From a virus: a stretch of DNA of 32,055 nucleotides. This document shows positions 12,515-20,552 of this stretch, piece after piece (position 1 is the first letter of the stretch; the number at the start of each line of letters is the position of its first letter). The notes below the pieces were generated by a model. The model searched no databases and was not told where the DNA came from. It was given only the letters and a program-made list of their open reading frames with translations. The DNA is taken from IMG/VR virus record IMGVR_UViG_3300008259_000802, positions 1 to 32,055 of that record. One strand, given 5' to 3'. The position numbers and the translations under genes were made by a program.

Positions 12515-15225
12515 TATTTCGCCTCTTTGAAGTATGCCAATGGCGATTTCGCCTTAGGCGGTATTTTATCATTCGGAGCACCCCTCTTGTGTGTCCGAAT
12601 AGCTTCGCGCATTTTGTCGAGCCTCTTGGCCCCCTCTTTGTTCGACCCGTCTCCGAGTGCGGCGACGATGTCCGCGTCAAAGACATATTCACCATCAGCC
12701 AAACGGGCGTCGATCAGGTCATCTTGCCCGCCACCGGCACCCTGCACATAGTGTGACCCTTTATGCGGAACCTTCGAATGGCCGCCTGCCGCCGCGAACA
12801 ATGCCGCGAATGAATCGATCGGACCGCCGCGTGCAAAATGGGCTAGACCCCCGCGAGCCAACTGCTGGATCTGGGATGTAGGCGTCTGATAAAAGGGGCT
12901 TTGAGTAAACGTCTGCAGGGGATTCGGGTTCCCGTAACTATAAAACGAATTCGGAGTGGTGGGAGCCGATTGCGCCAATGGATCCGGGGTCATACTGGCC
13001 GACGGGATGTTCTGCATCGAGTAGGCGAAAGGATCTTGCGCCATGTTTGCGGTTGGTGCAGCAAAGGTGTCAGTAAATGGTGAGTACATGCTGGGTTCCT
13101 CCGGGGTTTCTTCCGGGCTGATAATTTCTTCGGTAGTTTTTACTGGATCAAAGATCGACTGGTATCCCGTGGTGGGCGCGAGACCAGCTTTAAGGAAACG
13201 CTCTTTAAGACCCGGCATTGTCCAACCACTCGGGGCGGATTCTTCACCCGCAATCAGCAGGCCTGAAGGATCAGATTCACCATAACCGCCACCGCCAGAT
13301 ATGATATTGGTTGGCGCTTCGCCCATCAACTGTTGCGCACGACGATAGCGGTATTGGGCTTCTTGTTGACCCTCTACTGTCACCTCTTCGAGACGGCCCA
13401 CCTTCTCTTTTTCAGCGGCTTCAGCTTCAGCCGCTTGTGCGGTCGCATTGTCTACTTTTACCTTCGCTTTAGCAATGGCGTCAGCGTTGCCCGATGCTTG
13501 CGCGGCTGCAAGTTCAGTCTGCGCGGTGGTAAGACCTGATCTAGCTTGTCCAGATGCCAGACGGGATCTCACGGCATCATTAAGTGCCGCGTTATATATA
13601 TTTCGTTGCGAGAATGGTGTCCCGCTAGGCACACTGTCCTTAGCATCAAAGACAGGTCTACTCCTTGAGGCCTCTACCAGCACCGGAGACATAGTAGAAC
13701 CCGATGGTAAGTCGGTAGTGACACCCCCGGACACCGTGTACGTGACTGGGTTATTTTTATCTAGTGGGTCATATGCTGCAGTATACTCATATTCTTTACC
13801 ATCTTGAGTAACACCCGATATTGTTCGCTTATAAGAGTAATTCCCATCTTCCTCTAATACTGGGATGATATCACCCGCGACTTCGCCCGGTCTAGCCGCT
13901 AAACCCTCTAGATTTTGAACATCCTTTGGTATCTTGTAGAAGCTAGAAGGCAATACTGTGCCAGATGCGTCAGCCACCGAACTCTGTAAGAAGTCGAGTT
14001 TGGCCTGATATTGTTCATCAGGCGACATTGCTTCCCACTTCTTCTGCGAGACATAATCACTCGCTGTGGTGTTATAGTCGTCAGTCTTGAACAGTGATGC
14101 TAATTCCTTCGCGGTCGCATCACGCCCTAACTCATCCTTAAACGTGGTTTTGATGTCATTGACGTCTTCGTAATACTTCTTGACGACGTTTAAGTTCTCA
14201 TTTTCCGCGTCCGCGAATAATTTTGTGGTGGCATCGAGATCACTCTGCGCTTTCGCATATTGATCGTAATACGTTTGGTATTGATTCGCGGTCGTATCGA
14301 ATTTGGTCCTTAAAGAAGCTAGATTTGTTTCTGATGCTTTTAAGGGTTCGATAAGCTTATTCGCTTCAGCCGCCAACGCGTTCACTTTTTCCGCTTGAGT
14401 GTTGAGTGTCGCGACACTGGCACCAGACTTCTCTAAGCGTTTGTATTCATCAAACGACGCATTATACTCATCTACTTTAGCTTGTGCAGTCGTTACACTG
14501 TCGGTGTGCTTCTTATAATAATTATTGTATTCGTCAGCCAACGCCTGTTGTTGTTGCATATTTGCATTAACGGTGTCTGCGGCGGTCTTGGTCTTAGTCC
14601 ACGAATCTTTTAACTGCTTTGAATAATCTCGGAATTCATTACCCATGCGCTCGCCAGCTACACTCAATAATTCGCTTACAGCGGCTTCGCTCGGATTTTG
14701 ACCCAATGCTCCTGCGGCGATCGCGGTATTCACCGCACGCTGCGCAGGTTCAGGTATTTTTGAAAATTCAGTAGATTTACCGGTAATCGCAGTGACACCT
14801 TGCATCGCACCAGCGGTCAGACCAGCGGTGAGACCACCCTTGATTAGGGCGTCAACGGGATCACCACCATATGCGACTGCAGTGAGAGAGGCTGAAGTAC
14901 CGCCTTGCGCGATGGCTCCGGCCACATTCCCCATGATTTTTGCAAGTTCTGGGAACTTCGGAGCTGCTGCTGCGGTGACGGAGCTGGCTACTTTACCACC
15001 TATCACCCCGCCCGCATAAGTGGTCACTCCTCCGACCACCGCAGATTTTAATACGTCTCCCGCGTCACCACCTTGGAGGGCGGTGACACCCCCTGAAATT
15101 AGACCTGCACCAACCGCAGTCGCCGCGAGAGTGGATGCCCCAGTGACACCGACCAGTGTTAATGCACCAGCACCTAATGCTGCTGCGCCACCCGATGCTA
15201 CCGCTGCAAATACGATTACTGGCAT
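12514..15225 (-). CDS. Large internal virion protein with glycine-zipper N-terminus, coiled coil and conserved C-terminal phage domain
   Basis: The 903-residue product has three parts. Residues 1-170 are Ala/Gly/Val-rich with repeated small-residue hydrophobic segments (AGALTLVGVTGASTLAATAV), suited to membrane insertion. Residues of roughly 190-420 are a long Lys/Asp/Ala/Gln coiled coil. The last 110 residues contain ARGGLAHFARGGPID, then QDDLIDARLADGEYVFDAD, VAALGDGS and a basic end. This C-terminal pattern (G.D..D.I.A.L.dGE.V...D.V..LG.GS) recurs at the ends of many large phage structural proteins. The first gene of the ejection cluster, it probably forms part of the DNA-delivery channel. 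A tape-measure role is less likely because there is no long-tail gene set here. Confidence 0.8.
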   Translation of the reverse strand: MPVIVFAAVASGGAAALGAGALTLVGVTGASTLAATAVGAGLISGGVTALQGGDAGDVLKSAVVGGVTTYAGGVIGGKVASSVTAAAAPKFPELAKIMGNVAGAIAQGGTSASLTAVAYGGDPVDALIKGGLTAGLTAGAMQGVTAITGKSTEFSKIPEPAQRAVNTAIAAGALGQNPSEAAVSELLSVAGERMGNEFRDYSKQLKDSWTKTKTAADTVNANMQQQQALADEYNNYYKKHTDSVTTAQAKVDEYNASFDEYKRLEKSGASVATLNTQAEKVNALAAEANKLIEPLKASETNLASLRTKFDTTANQYQTYYDQYAKAQSDLDATTKLFADAENENLNVVKKYYEDVNDIKTTFKDELGRDATAKELASLFKTDDYNTTASDYVSQKKWEAMSPDEQYQAKLDFLQSSVADASGTVLPSSFYKIPKDVQNLEGLAARPGEVAGDIIPVLEEDGNYSYKRTISGVTQDGKEYEYTAAYDPLDKNNPVTYTVSGGVTTDLPSGSTMSPVLVEASRSRPVFDAKDSVPSGTPFSQRNIYNAALNDAVRSRLASGQARSGLTTAQTELAAAQASGNADAIAKAKVKVDNATAQAAEAEAAEKEKVGRLEEVTVEGQQEAQYRYRRAQQLMGEAPTNIISGGGGYGESDPSGLLIAGEESAPSGWTMPGLKERFLKAGLAPTTGYQSIFDPVKTTEEIISPEETPEEPSMYSPFTDTFAAPTANMAQDPFAYSMQNIPSASMTPDPLAQSAPTTPNSFYSYGNPNPLQTFTQSPFYQTPTSQIQQLARGGLAHFARGGPIDSFAALFAAAGGHSKVPHKGSHYVQGAGGGQDDLIDARLADGEYVFDADIVAALGDGSNKEGAKRLDKMREAIRTHKRGAPNDKIPPKAKSPLAYFKEAK

Positions 15226-15642
15226 TTACATCTCCAAGACGTAAGCGGTCATTGGCTCACCTTCAACATCGATATCAAACGTCTTCCATGGTAACCCGGT
15301 CATTTTCGCGATGCGCTTGAATTGTGGGTCACTCGCATAAGAATAAGCGATTTTGGTGCCTATGCTCTTTAGGTAATTGGTCAGTTCGACGTAACGTTTG
15401 ACTAAGTTCCGAGGGTTAAGCTCTAATCCCATCGTGTGGAACTCGATGACTCCTTCACCACGCACCAACACCAAAAAGATGACCGTCCCGAATTGCACCA
15501 ATTTCGCACCCGGTTCTTGGACCATCGCGGCAATGTTACCTATTGATGCCTGTATTTCCTCCTCCGACTGCCCCTCGGATTCGAAGTAGTCATGCATTAT
15601 CTGCATGGCCTCGGCGACTTTTGGATTCTCTTCCGGACTCAT
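15226..15642 (-). CDS. Small phage protein with GNAT-like (T7 gp13-like) fold, tentative
   Basis: The 138-residue product begins with an acidic helical segment (SPEENPKVAEAMQIMHDYF) and continues as alternating strands and helices (TVIFLVLVRGEGVIEFHTM, then VELTNYLKSIGTKIAYSYAS, QFKRIAKMTGLPW). This order resembles GNAT acetyltransferase-like proteins that phages encode beside internal virion proteins, such as T7 gp13. No clear acetyl-CoA loop (R/QxxGxG/A) is present, so enzymatic activity is doubtful. It sits directly upstream of the 903-residue internal protein and overlaps the gene before it by 4 bases. A role in virion assembly is inferred. Confidence 0.6.
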   Translation of the reverse strand: MSPEENPKVAEAMQIMHDYFESEGQSEEEIQASIGNIAAMVQEPGAKLVQFGTVIFLVLVRGEGVIEFHTMGLELNPRNLVKRYVELTNYLKSIGTKIAYSYASDPQFKRIAKMTGLPWKTFDIDVEGEPMTAYVLEM

Positions 15643-15893
15643 TGGGTGCTCACGTTAGCGTTTACTGCACCGATCAACTGCTGCGCCCATTCCTTCCAAT
15701 CATCGAAGGTGTAAGGGTTAGGTGCCGCCTCATTGGTGAATATGTCGATAGCCAACAATCCCGCCGCCCAGTCCTGCCATTTCATTCCCGGCATAGGTAT
15801 TACTATATTCTGTGCACCATACTGTTCACAGATAAGCGCTGCCCATTCGTCGAACTGCATGTAGCGAGGATCATAGGGGATATAATTCGACAT
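15639..15893 (-). CDS. Small conserved virion-region protein, function unknown
   Basis: The 84-residue product begins MSNYIPYDPRYMQFDEWAA and is rich in aromatic residues, with two Trp-containing helices (MKWQDWAAGLLAID, FDDWKEWAQQLIG). I recognise it as a type of small ORF found between tail-closure and internal virion protein genes in podoviruses, without known role. It overlaps the next gene by 4 bases. Not a membrane protein: the hydrophobic stretches are short and interrupted by charges. Confidence 0.75.
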   Translation of the reverse strand: MSNYIPYDPRYMQFDEWAALICEQYGAQNIVIPMPGMKWQDWAAGLLAIDIFTNEAAPNPYTFDDWKEWAQQLIGAVNANVSTQ

Positions 15894-15939
15894 TAGTAAC
15901 CTCTGACGTCGCCAATATCCGCGTTAAGCAGCAGCTTAC

Positions 15940-17709
15940 CTAATTGGTCATAATAAAATCAGGCTCGATGCGTTCGAGTCTCAACCATACATTCTCGCCA
16001 ATCGGAGACGGTTGTGATGGTCCACCGGATACTAAACCTAGGTCGTTGGTCTCGAACGAAGATTCGATAGCCAGCACTGACGAACCCGTGATTTTATCCA
16101 CTCCGAGTTCATGCTGCCACACCGTCACATGACCGGTGATCAAGGTCACGTTGAACGAGAAGTTCGAACCACCCGGAATCACTACCGTGCACGAATCACC
16201 CTGCTCATATCCTGAACCACCGAGTTCAATCGAAATTGCCGTCACTACATTCCCGGCTACGGTCGCAGCGATAGTCGCACCCGAACCACTCCCGCCTACG
16301 ACCGCGAGGCCAGTATACGACCCGTTGGTGTACCCGGTGCCTGCGTTGTTAATGCTGATCGCGTCCATGACGCCATCTTCATTAGGTACTGAATCGGCGT
16401 TCACCGGGTAGTGAAACACCTGTGAAAAATAGCCAGCTGATCGTCTAGCACCGATCGCTTGACCAGCATCATACCAAGTGTTTTCGCGAATGTTGTACAC
16501 GATGGCGTCGTTGCACTCGGTGGAGTCACCCCGTGGGTAATACCACCATATCTCGCCGAAGCGGGGAACCTTCGATACGAACACCTTTTGACGCTGAGCG
16601 AAGTTCAGATTGTCAAAAAAGTAGTTCTGGTTCATGTTGTTCGGGATCTCTTTGACCACACCGTTATACAACAGAAAACGGTCGATCCCACACCAGTAAT
16701 AGACACCGTCATACTCGATCACTGATTGCGAGGACATGATCGAGGATTGCGTAGAAATGATATCGTAGCGCCAATATTGGGGTGGTGTACCCGCACCGCC
16801 GATAAATGACACTCGAATAAGCGAATCCAGCGACCAGAAGAGTCCCGACGGCGCATTTGAGCCACCACGGACGGCCAGACCCTGGACTATTTTTCCGGTG
16901 GCCACGTTCACTTCGTTCGCATCGGCAGACACCCAATCATTAAAATTACCAGCCGAGCAATTTTTGATCAAGCCATTATTGCCGTACACGAACACATATG
17001 GGTGCAGCACCACCACACCGCCGGATACTTGGACTTGGTTGTCGAACGTCAGAGTGACGGTACCGCTGGCAGTCGCGTTGTTCGATAGTGTCACGTTGGT
17101 GGTGGACACAGATACTACGAATGTGTTCGCGGGGATGCCTGTACCAGTTACCTTCTGGCCAGCGCCGATTTGGAAATTGGTAGCGGCTAAGACTACGACA
17201 GGGTTCCCGTTAGTCGTTGTAGCGCTGTCAGTAAACACACCTATTGGTGAGGCTGTTGTACCGTTCACCAAGCCACCAAGGACCGACGTATTGGTGTCGT
17301 TGTCGATCAGTGTGAGGTTCTGGCCCGGGTGCGACAATAAATAGGTGTTACCTGATCCTGTGGTATCCGTGAAGATGTCGAACTGCCACATATTATTGGC
17401 GTTCGCCGTAAAACCAGTGAGCGTAAAATCGGTCAGACCTGCCCCGATACCCACATCATTCACCGGTAACTTCTGCAAGCCATTAGAATAGCCGGAAAAG
17501 ATATTGGTGAATGCTTGCTGCGGGTTGACGTACATGCCCCGTGAAGGACCAGATAGGTTATTGACGATCTGGCGGTAACCGCCCATCTTCCTCGGACGCC
17601 CGCGCTGAAAACGACACCACACACCGTCGGTGTAATAGTTTTTATCAAATACAGTGCCATCACGTTGGATACCTGATAATGTATCCAGCGCGAATACTTT
17701 AGCGGTCAT
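15940..17709 (-). CDS. P22 gp10-like head-closure / DNA-stabilisation protein with inserted beta-domain
   Basis: The 589-residue product opens with RDGTVFDKNYYTDGVWCRF followed by RGRPRKMGGY, the typical start of phage beta-propeller proteins that plug the portal and stabilise packaged DNA (P22 gp10 family). Later blade-like segments are IEYDGVYYWCGIDRFLLYNG and FGEIWWYYPRGDSTECNDA, with repeated WY(Y/D) turns. Inserts interrupt this core: around residues 170-215 an Ig-like Thr/Val-rich segment, and near residues 455-520 two GSGYxxG-type beta repeats (NNAGTGYTNGSY and LGGSGYEQGD). It overlaps the fibre-like gene upstream by 4 bases. The family call is good; function of the inserts is unknown. 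Confidence 0.78.
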   Translation of the reverse strand: MTAKVFALDTLSGIQRDGTVFDKNYYTDGVWCRFQRGRPRKMGGYRQIVNNLSGPSRGMYVNPQQAFTNIFSGYSNGLQKLPVNDVGIGAGLTDFTLTGFTANANNMWQFDIFTDTTGSGNTYLLSHPGQNLTLIDNDTNTSVLGGLVNGTTASPIGVFTDSATTTNGNPVVVLAATNFQIGAGQKVTGTGIPANTFVVSVSTTNVTLSNNATASGTVTLTFDNQVQVSGGVVVLHPYVFVYGNNGLIKNCSAGNFNDWVSADANEVNVATGKIVQGLAVRGGSNAPSGLFWSLDSLIRVSFIGGAGTPPQYWRYDIISTQSSIMSSQSVIEYDGVYYWCGIDRFLLYNGVVKEIPNNMNQNYFFDNLNFAQRQKVFVSKVPRFGEIWWYYPRGDSTECNDAIVYNIRENTWYDAGQAIGARRSAGYFSQVFHYPVNADSVPNEDGVMDAISINNAGTGYTNGSYTGLAVVGGSGSGATIAATVAGNVVTAISIELGGSGYEQGDSCTVVIPGGSNFSFNVTLITGHVTVWQHELGVDKITGSSVLAIESSFETNDLGLVSGGPSQPSPIGENVWLRLERIEPDFIMTN

Positions 17710-18944
17710 GTAAACACGCCTCCTTCGACACCGCCGCTGAACACCCCGGTACCGGTCACTGTGATACCCGCCGCGTCTACATCTAACACTTGGGTGCCAA
17801 GGATAGAAATGCCAAACTGCCCGAGTGCTGGTCGGTACACACCGGTTGAAGGTTCAGACCCGAAGGAGAGCGACGGGCTCGCGACGGTACCATCATTCAG
17901 CTGAATCGAGGTACCACCCGCTTGAATGGTGTTCGCATTCAAGAAGTTTACACCGTCACAAATGAGGGTCGCCTGTTGACCCGCAGGTATGATCGCGTTG
18001 GTCCCACCCGGGATGCCGGTGCTGATCGTGAGAGAATAACCGTTCGGTGTAACTTGGTTACTAATCACATACAGATTTGATGCACCGGGGAAAATCACCG
18101 TCACATTTCCGGTCAGACTGCCTACATACTCTTGAATCGTATTCCCGGCTTCAGAAGCCGTGAGCGTCACAGTACCGGTGGTCACTGGTTTTACCAACGT
18201 GTTAAACGCGAACGTAGTGTTTACGCCATAACCTACCGTGACGAATGCCGAACCGGTGCAAATAATGAACGCGGATTCATTGGGATTGAAAAATTTAGAT
18301 ACCGCACCATCAATCAGGTCCGATCCGCTGGTCAGCACCGTACCTAAGCCAGTACCGTTATTTTTAAAGATGGTGAACCAGTTATTACCAAGACCTGCCG
18401 CTGCAGGTAAAGTGAATGTTCCAGTACCACCACCCCACACTTTGGTTTGTGCACGGTCAGTACCGCCAAACGTATACCCGGAAGTCAAGACCGAAGTGGG
18501 GTGCGCTTGATTTAAGGTACTGGATGACGCCACCAACCCCAATCCGGCAAGTGTAGCCGCATCGGGCGACGATGTGCCGGTACCGAAAGCGATAATACCC
18601 CATACACCCGCTTCGGTCGAATTGTTGGTGATGTATATATACTGCGCGACACCAGCGGCGATCGATATAATCGTGGACCCGTCGGACTTCACCACAGTAA
18701 ACGCGTTGCCACCCACATTTCGGATCAGAGCATCGGTACCTACCGACGTCTGACTGGCCGGTGGCATGTAAAGCTTTAATCCGGTGGTGGTCGCCGTAAC
18801 CTCCATAATGCGGGCGGCGTAGTCATCCGTCGCGCTACCATTAATGGGCCAAGAGAGCACGACGTCGGTAGACATCGAGAATGACCGGAATGAGACATCG
18901 GTCGGCTGGATTACGTTTCCAGTAAACGGGGATGTATAGCTCAT
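17706..18944 (-). CDS. Tail fibre-like structural protein
   Basis: The 412-residue product is Thr/Gly/Ser-rich with little charge and ends in a fibre module: SFGSEPSTGVYRPALGQFGI then VLDVDAAGITVTGTGVFSGG. This resembles the S(D/E)xxTGI(Y/F)xPAAD...G...R(I/V)D repeat in the short fibres at 23139-25027. The N-terminal part has alternating beta-strand patterns with a WPINGS segment near residue 32. It overlaps its upstream neighbour (the adaptor-like gene) and its downstream neighbour by 4 bases, and lies well away from the main fibre block, so it may be a separate short spike or part of the tail hub. Receptor binding is inferred from composition. Confidence 0.75.
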   Translation of the reverse strand: MSYTSPFTGNVIQPTDVSFRSFSMSTDVVLSWPINGSATDDYAARIMEVTATTTGLKLYMPPASQTSVGTDALIRNVGGNAFTVVKSDGSTIISIAAGVAQYIYITNNSTEAGVWGIIAFGTGTSSPDAATLAGLGLVASSSTLNQAHPTSVLTSGYTFGGTDRAQTKVWGGGTGTFTLPAAAGLGNNWFTIFKNNGTGLGTVLTSGSDLIDGAVSKFFNPNESAFIICTGSAFVTVGYGVNTTFAFNTLVKPVTTGTVTLTASEAGNTIQEYVGSLTGNVTVIFPGASNLYVISNQVTPNGYSLTISTGIPGGTNAIIPAGQQATLICDGVNFLNANTIQAGGTSIQLNDGTVASPSLSFGSEPSTGVYRPALGQFGISILGTQVLDVDAAGITVTGTGVFSGGVEGGVFT

Positions 18945-19576
18945 GAGTCTTGTGCGATAGCTTGACGATCGGCAATACGCATGACGTCCTCATTTTTGAG
19001 GGTAGCCACGTATTGGTTGTACATTTGCTGCCACAATGGAACACGAGGATCATTCTTTAAGAACGGCATCGCCTGAAGTAAGCATCCGTATAACAATGCT
19101 TGGGGCGCGTACTCGGTGAACCAGTTTACCTGATTAGACGAATCGAGCGGTTGAACACGCTCATAATACAGGACTTCAAATGTGTAATTACTGGCCGGTG
19201 TTGGTGCTACCAACCAATGAGTGTAATCATAATCGGCGTAGTATTTAGGAACGTCAGTGCTCGTCGCATCCGGCCAATACTCGCGCAGATATTCATACTT
19301 CCGAACCGTGACTGGTGACTTTTCGCCGTCCACAGTGACGTTCATGGACACGGTTTTTCGCCACCGGGCCGGTTTGGATATCACCGGATCACCAGTCACC
19401 ATGGTAGATTCGTTAACAGTCAGATTCCCGAGAAACTTGATATCTGCCGCGAGCGCTTGCTCAGCCAGCATGATGAATGTCGGGATCTTCTCAATCGTCG
19501 CCGTATCCGTACGTTCAAGATAGGACTGGATATCCGCGACCAATGAATCATATGTCATTACCGCAGCCGCAGGCAT
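18941..19576 (-). CDS. Head-tail adaptor-like protein
   Basis: The 211-residue product starts with TYDSLVADIQSYLERTDTAT, then IPTFIMLAEQALAADIKFLG, RKYEYLREYWPD, YYADYDYTHWLVAPTP and FEVLYYERVQPLD. I recognise this as a conserved podovirus structural family placed next to gp10-like proteins and usually called head-tail adaptor or P22 gp4-like. The helical N-terminus and beta-rich middle fit that fold. GAAAGGACGACC precedes the ATG. A predicted promoter lies at 19609-19637, so this is the first gene of a late sub-transcript. It overlaps the next gene by 4 bases. Confidence 0.75.
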   Translation of the reverse strand: MPAAAVMTYDSLVADIQSYLERTDTATIEKIPTFIMLAEQALAADIKFLGNLTVNESTMVTGDPVISKPARWRKTVSMNVTVDGEKSPVTVRKYEYLREYWPDATSTDVPKYYADYDYTHWLVAPTPASNYTFEVLYYERVQPLDSSNQVNWFTEYAPQALLYGCLLQAMPFLKNDPRVPLWQQMYNQYVATLKNEDVMRIADRQAIAQDS

Positions 19577-19608
19577 GGTCGTCCTTTCATACGGTTGTGC
19601 GCCACCGA

Positions 19609-19637
19609 ATTATACCATATCTTTCGCATTACGCCAA
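19609..19637 (-). promoter_or_regulatory. Predicted extended -10 promoter upstream of the adaptor and internal protein genes
   Basis: On the minus strand TTGGCG (19637-19632) and TATAAT (19614-19609) are 17 bases apart with TGG before the -10. The -10 block ATATGGTATAAT is identical to that near 4838. A GCATT/AATGC inverted repeat (loop GGCGT) overlaps the -35, a possible regulator site. Confidence 0.6.
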
Positions 19638-19644
19638 TGCAAAA

Positions 19645-19926
19645 TCATTTGTTCTTGAAGTACAGGCCGACCGCCAAAAGGCTCAACAGTCCGACCGTCA
19701 CCGTCTGCACGACTGTCTTCCAAGCGACCGCTTTGGCAGACCTCCAAGAGTCAAGTAGGGATCTTAATTCCTTGACATCAGTTCCCGCCTCATCGTCGTG
19801 TAGGCCGATGTCGTATAGGGCCTGTTTTGCACCCAATCGGGCCGCTTCCGCGACCAGTTCCTGTATTTCGTCTTTGGAGAGGCTGTAAGTCGCTACAATT
19901 GGCGATTCCATGGTCTTTTTCCTCAT
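19645..19926 (-). CDS. Small membrane protein of the lysis region
   Basis: The 93-residue product has an N-terminal helical region (LSKDEIQELVAEAARLGAKQ), an acidic middle and a C-terminal membrane segment (VVQTVTVGLLSLLAVGLYF) followed by KNK. It resembles small phage membrane proteins that I recall under DUF6127, though I cannot confirm. The start is uncertain: the ATG at 19926 overlaps the end of Rz1, but the second ATG at 19911 has GAGG at suitable spacing and is more likely used. Next to spanins and a holin, it may be a second holin, antiholin or pinholin-like protein; this is inference. Confidence 0.72.
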   Translation of the reverse strand: MRKKTMESPIVATYSLSKDEIQELVAEAARLGAKQALYDIGLHDDEAGTDVKELRSLLDSWRSAKAVAWKTVVQTVTVGLLSLLAVGLYFKNK

Positions 19927-20174
19927 TTTTTAACGGTTCCTGATGGCGTTGTATTGTTTGACGCATTGGTCGAGGGCGGCTTGGAGTCTGGCTGCGTCGG
20001 CAGCGTACCCTGCAAGAAATTCTCCATCTGACCTTGCCAGTTCCTTACCGGAGGCTCCAACGCAAGATCGGGCGGCACCGGGCACGGAACCATCTTGGGC
20101 GGGGCGCTCCGGACGGTCCCGCAGCTGATTAGCAAGGGCAGCAGACCGAGCATTAATATTTTTGATTTCCGCAT
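19923..20174 (-). CDS. Rz1: Rz1-like outer-membrane spanin (o-spanin) embedded in Rz
   Basis: The 83-residue product begins MRKSKILMLGLLPLLISCG, a lipoprotein signal with lipobox LISC (cysteine 18), followed by a proline-rich mature part (PPKMVPCPVPPDLALEPP). It is encoded in a different frame within the 3' half of the Rz gene and extends 7 bases beyond Rz, the classical embedded Rz/Rz1 layout. The lipoprotein should sit in the outer membrane and pair with Rz across the periplasm to fuse the membranes at the last step of lysis. Confidence 0.9.
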   Translation of the reverse strand: MRKSKILMLGLLPLLISCGTVRSAPPKMVPCPVPPDLALEPPVRNWQGQMENFLQGTLPTQPDSKPPSTNASNNTTPSGTVKK

Positions 20175-20391
20175 CCTTCTCTCTCCTCAGGCGATCCGCT
20201 GCCTGTTGCATCTCTTGCTCACGACGGCGGGCCTCTTCTTGTCCTTTGGCATAAGCCGCGTACTGTTCAGCCTTTTCTCGGTCCCACGCCTGTTGCACTT
20301 CGGCTTTACCTGCCGAGTGTCCTTTGAAATACCCGCCCCCGGCAGCAGTACCTACCGCGAGCACGAAAGCGAGTATTAACCAAGGATTCAT
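19930..20391 (-). CDS. Rz: Rz-like inner-membrane spanin (i-spanin)
   Basis: The 153-residue product has one N-terminal membrane segment (WLILAFVLAVGTAAGGGYF, residues 3-21) and then a long charged coiled coil (REKAEQYAAYAKGQEEARRR and onwards), with two cysteines in the C-terminal half (SCVGAS and LDQCVK) that could form disulphides. This matches i-spanins. It works with the Rz1 encoded inside it. The ATG overlaps the stop of the preceding small gene (ATGA) and has no independent ribosome-binding site, so it relies on coupling. Confidence 0.9.
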   Translation of the reverse strand: MNPWLILAFVLAVGTAAGGGYFKGHSAGKAEVQQAWDREKAEQYAAYAKGQEEARRREQEMQQAADRLRREKDAEIKNINARSAALANQLRDRPERPAQDGSVPGAARSCVGASGKELARSDGEFLAGYAADAARLQAALDQCVKQYNAIRNR

Positions 20392-20552
20392 TTCGGCGGG
20401 ATCTTGGTGCCGTCGAGCTTCTTATGAACCTTGACATCCCGGCAGACCTGTTTCTTGGTCTTGGGATCTTCGCGACACACCTTCTTGATTTCGCCACCCC
20501 CGAACGCGACGAGCGGCATCATTAAAACTGCGGCAAGAATAGTCTTCATCAT
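20388..20552 (-). CDS. Small exported cysteine-containing protein (54 residues)
   Basis: I translated this ORF from the gap between Rz and the holin candidate. It begins MMKTILAAVLMMPLVAFGGG, a good signal peptide, and the mature part is basic with two cysteines (KKVCRED and KKQVCRDVKVHKKLDGTK). Starts at 20552 and 20549 are both possible; the first overlaps the holin stop. Its stop overlaps the Rz ATG by 4 bases, so it is well integrated into the lysis operon. Similar tiny exported proteins with a KVHKK(L/Y)xGTK(I/V)P ending recur in other phages, role unknown. A periplasmic role in lysis timing is a guess. Confidence 0.78.
   Translation of the reverse strand: MMKTILAAVLMMPLVAFGGGEIKKVCREDPKTKKQVCRDVKVHKKLDGTKIPPK

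Noticed and set aside
12514-15225. Tail tape-measure protein
   Set aside because: The coiled coil and length would allow it, but no tail-tube, sheath or tail-chaperone genes are near, and the neighbours match the ejection-protein cluster of podoviruses.
20306-20497. 63-codon ORF near the start of Rz
   Set aside because: It lies in another frame of the 54-residue exported protein and Rz genes, is Arg-rich as shadow frames tend to be, and has no supported start.
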